8,227 nucleotides of DNA from JAJFUV01 sp964561215 (GTDB lineage: Bacteria; Acidobacteriota; Terriglobia; Bryobacterales; Bryobacteraceae). Made by a program: the position numbers and the translations under genes. Of this stretch, positions 6,786 through 8,227 are shown piece after piece. Within the stretch, counting starts at the first letter, position 1; the number at the start of each line of letters is the position of its first letter. Below the pieces are notes generated by a model, which saw only the letters and a list, made by a program, of their open reading frames with translations, was not told where the DNA came from and ran no database searches. The DNA lies in the NCBI GenBank assembly GCA_964561215.1, contig CAZLOS010000193.1, positions 1-8,227 of the forward strand, read 5' to 3'.

Positions 6786-6799
6786 TCAGTGTACACTGA
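6786..6799. promoter_or_regulatory. Perfect 14-base palindrome upstream of bacterioferritin
   Basis: TCAGTGTACACTGA is its own exact reverse complement. It lies 21 bases before the bfr ATG and 13 bases after the kinase stop. It contains TACACT (6792-6797), a plausible -10, with a poor -35 (CTGAAT, 6769-6774) at 17-base spacing. The overlap of palindrome and -10 is the layout expected of an operator for a dimeric repressor. It does not resemble the classical Fur box. The factor is unknown, and chance cannot be excluded for one copy. Confidence 0.45.
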
Positions 6800-6820
6800 T
6801 ACCGGGGAGGGACATCCATC

Positions 6821-7300
6821 ATGCTCGGAAACGACAAGGTCATCGCTCAACTGAACGCCGCGCTCGAGAGTGAATTGGGCGCTATCTGCCAGTACATTTT
6901 GCATTCGGAAATGTGCCACAACTGGGGTTACCACAAGCTGGGAAGTTACATCAAGAAACAGGCTATTGACGAGATGAAGCACGCCGAGGGGCTGGTGGAA
7001 CGCATTCTCTTCCTCGAAGGCGAGCCGAAGCTGGCGGTGGTCCCGCCGATCCGCCTGGGAATGAATGTGCAGGCGCAATTGGAGAACGACCTGGCCGGCG
7101 AAACGGCAGCCGTCAGGAATTACAACGAAGCCGTGGCTGTCTGCAGCGCCGCCGGCGACAACGGCACGAGCGAGCTTTTCAAGGAGATGGTGAAGGACGA
7201 AGAGCAGCACGCCGATTTTCTGGAAGCCCAACTCGGGATGGTCAGGGACATCGGCCTGGCGAATTACCTGGCCCGGCAAATGAGTGGGGCCGAGGTTTAG
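6821..7300 (+). CDS. bfr: Bacterioferritin, 159 aa
   Basis: This cytoplasmic iron-storage protein forms a 24-subunit shell that oxidises Fe(II) and stores it as a mineral core, limiting Fenton chemistry. The length matches the family (about 158). All di-iron ferroxidase ligands are at the classical positions: Glu18, Glu51, His54, Glu94, Glu127 and His130, with Tyr25 nearby. Met52, the axial haem ligand shared between two subunits, is present in the IDEMKH motif, so this is haem-binding bacterioferritin rather than ferritin. ERILFLEG (60-67) is another family hallmark. His46, proposed to help iron entry in the E. coli protein, is Lys here, while Asp50 is kept. The ribosome site GGGGAGGG (6804-6811) precedes the ATG by 9 bases. 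A palindrome overlapping a candidate -10 lies upstream. No bacterioferritin-associated ferredoxin gene is in the window. Confidence 0.96.
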   Translation: MLGNDKVIAQLNAALESELGAICQYILHSEMCHNWGYHKLGSYIKKQAIDEMKHAEGLVERILFLEGEPKLAVVPPIRLGMNVQAQLENDLAGETAAVRNYNEAVAVCSAAGDNGTSELFKEMVKDEEQHADFLEAQLGMVRDIGLANYLARQMSGAEV

Positions 7301-7313
7301 GCCTTTCGTGACG

Positions 7314-7330
7314 GGACGGGAAACCCGTTC
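7314..7330. terminator. Short GC hairpin between convergent genes, possible shared terminator
   Basis: GGACGGG (7314-7320), loop AAA, CCCGTTC (7324-7330) can pair as a 7-base-pair stem with one G-T wobble. It fills most of the 30-base gap between the bfr stop (7298-7300) and the MBOAT stop (7331-7333), which is where a bidirectional terminator would sit. No T-run follows on either strand, so it is not a classical intrinsic terminator. Confidence 0.35.
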
Positions 7331-8227
7331 TCAGAATTGGAAATACACGAACGGGATCTGCAGGTCGCTGACGGCGATCAATTCCAGGAAGACCAGCAGG
7401 GCTGCGATGGTCGAAGCGTAGGCCCACACAGGCGCTACGGGAAGCTTGTCGAACCATCCGTGTTTTTCTTCGTACCAGGCGATCCCCAGTGTCGCGGCCG
7501 CCAGCACCCAGTGCCAGGCGTGCCCCACCAGCGCGCCGGGCGCCCCCGTGAACATCTGGCGGAGCACGTAGCCGCTGTCATGGAGCGACTGGGCCCGGAA
7601 GACGGCGTAGCCGGTGAGGATGAGCGTCATAGTCATGAGCCAGCGCAACGGGTAAAGCACGCGGGCGGCGCGCGGCGGGAGTGTGAATCGCTTCATAAAC
7701 ACGCGTTCGATCGCCAGTAGTAGCCCCTGGTGTCCGCCCCACAAGACGAAGTTCCAGTTGGCCCCGTGCCACAGCCCGCACAGCAGCATGGTGATCATCA
7801 GGTTCCGGTATGTCCTCACTGCGCCGCGGCGGCTGCCTCCCAACGGAATATAGAGGTAATCCCGCAGCCAGCGCGACAGCGTCAAGTGCCAGCGGCGCCA
7901 ATACTCGCTCACGCTCGCGGCCAGGTACGGCCGGCGGAAATTCTCCGGGAAATGGAACCCGAGCAACTGCGCCATGCCGATGGCCATGTCGGAGTAGCCG
8001 GAGAAATCGAAGAACACCTGGACGCCGAAGGCCAACGTGCCGCTCCAGGCCGCCAGCATACCCGGCTGCGCGGCCACGTTCCGGAAATAGGCGTCGGACA
8101 CCTTCGCAAACTGGTCGGCCAAAGCCAGCTTCTTGGTGAGGCCCAGGGTCACCAGCATGACGCCGCGCAGCACTTCGTCGCCGTTCGGCGGCCTCCAATG
8201 GTAGAAGTCGCCGAAGAACTCGCGCGC
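7331..8227 (-). CDS. MBOAT-family O-acyltransferase, AlgI-like (5' end outside window)
   Basis: This polytopic inner-membrane enzyme moves acyl (usually acetyl) groups across the membrane for O-acylation of an exported glycan or peptidoglycan; alginate O-acetylase AlgI is the model. The frame is open to the window edge and the GTG at 8171-8173 is only internal, so 298 C-terminal residues are visible. Counting from the edge, GLTKKLALAD lies near residue 29 and FFDFSGYSDMAIGMAQLLG near 72. EYWRRWHLTLSRWLRDYLYIP, with a conserved His at 114, lies at about 108-128. LWHGANWNFVLWG carries the presumed catalytic His at 154. Several hydrophobic segments follow, and the protein ends PFVYFQF, as many AlgI-like proteins do. 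Members normally work with a separate SGNH/AlgJ-like periplasmic protein; none is visible, and it may lie off either end. The acceptor cannot be told from the sequence. Confidence 0.92.
   Translation of the reverse strand, partial: AREFFGDFYHWRPPNGDEVLRGVMLVTLGLTKKLALADQFAKVSDAYFRNVAAQPGMLAAWSGTLAFGVQVFFDFSGYSDMAIGMAQLLGFHFPENFRRPYLAASVSEYWRRWHLTLSRWLRDYLYIPLGGSRRGAVRTYRNLMITMLLCGLWHGANWNFVLWGGHQGLLLAIERVFMKRFTLPPRAARVLYPLRWLMTMTLILTGYAVFRAQSLHDSGYVLRQMFTGAPGALVGHAWHWVLAAATLGIAWYEEKHGWFDKLPVAPVWAYASTIAALLVFLELIAVSDLQIPFVYFQF

Noticed and set aside
7337..8139. + strand open frames opposite the MBOAT gene
   Set aside because: The - strand shows the full set of MBOAT motifs; the + strand translations have no recognisable content.
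1..8227. Search for CRISPR arrays, tRNA/rRNA genes, insertion sequences, att sites, toxin-antitoxin or defence genes
   Set aside because: No regularly spaced repeats, RNA gene signatures, transposase motifs or terminal inverted repeats were seen; the window is ordinary, tightly packed chromosome.

Overview
This window is GC-rich chromosomal DNA with a clear preference for G or C at third codon positions. It is densely coded: almost every base lies in one of seven clear genes or in a short C-terminal fragment at the left edge. The mix of genes is typical of Acidobacteriota, most likely the Bryobacterales/Solibacterales group. It includes TPR proteins carrying the characteristic C-terminal phrasing, a TolB-like TPR lipoprotein, a small conserved 'MFFRRK' protein and a large PAS hybrid kinase. 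That placement is an inference from gene style, not from a marker gene.

Left block, + strand, 2-2570. The last codons of an unknown protein with a Pro/Ala-rich linker and basic tail are followed 24 bases later by an exported TPR protein (134-853). This overlaps by 11 bases the start of a 575-residue TPR lipoprotein (843-2570) with a TolB-like N-terminal region. The three are very likely cotranscribed and translationally coupled, and they look like an envelope-facing protein-interaction module of unknown purpose.

Middle block. A small uncharacterised conserved gene lies on the - strand (2578-2961), convergent with the lipoprotein gene and only 7 bases from it. It is divergent from glycerol kinase glpK (2982-4466), with 20 bases between the two starts. 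Those 20 bases hold a perfect TATAAT placed so close to the glpK GTG start that a leaderless mRNA is the simplest reading. After glpK comes a two-PAS hybrid histidine kinase with a C-terminal receiver (4529-6772), then bacterioferritin (6821-7300). A perfect 14-base palindrome lies just upstream of bacterioferritin, overlapping a candidate -10.

Right block, - strand. An AlgI-like MBOAT O-acyltransferase (7331 to beyond the window edge) converges on bacterioferritin across a short GC hairpin.

The genes do not form one obvious pathway: glycerol phosphorylation, signal transduction, iron storage and envelope O-acylation sit side by side. I found no mobile element, CRISPR array, RNA gene, toxin-antitoxin or defence system, and no compelling evidence of a wholly new system. 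The best leads are the leaderless and divergent glpK promoter, the palindrome before bacterioferritin, the His-for-Asn change in the kinase N-box, the TPR/TolB-like lipoprotein pair, and the small conserved unknown protein.
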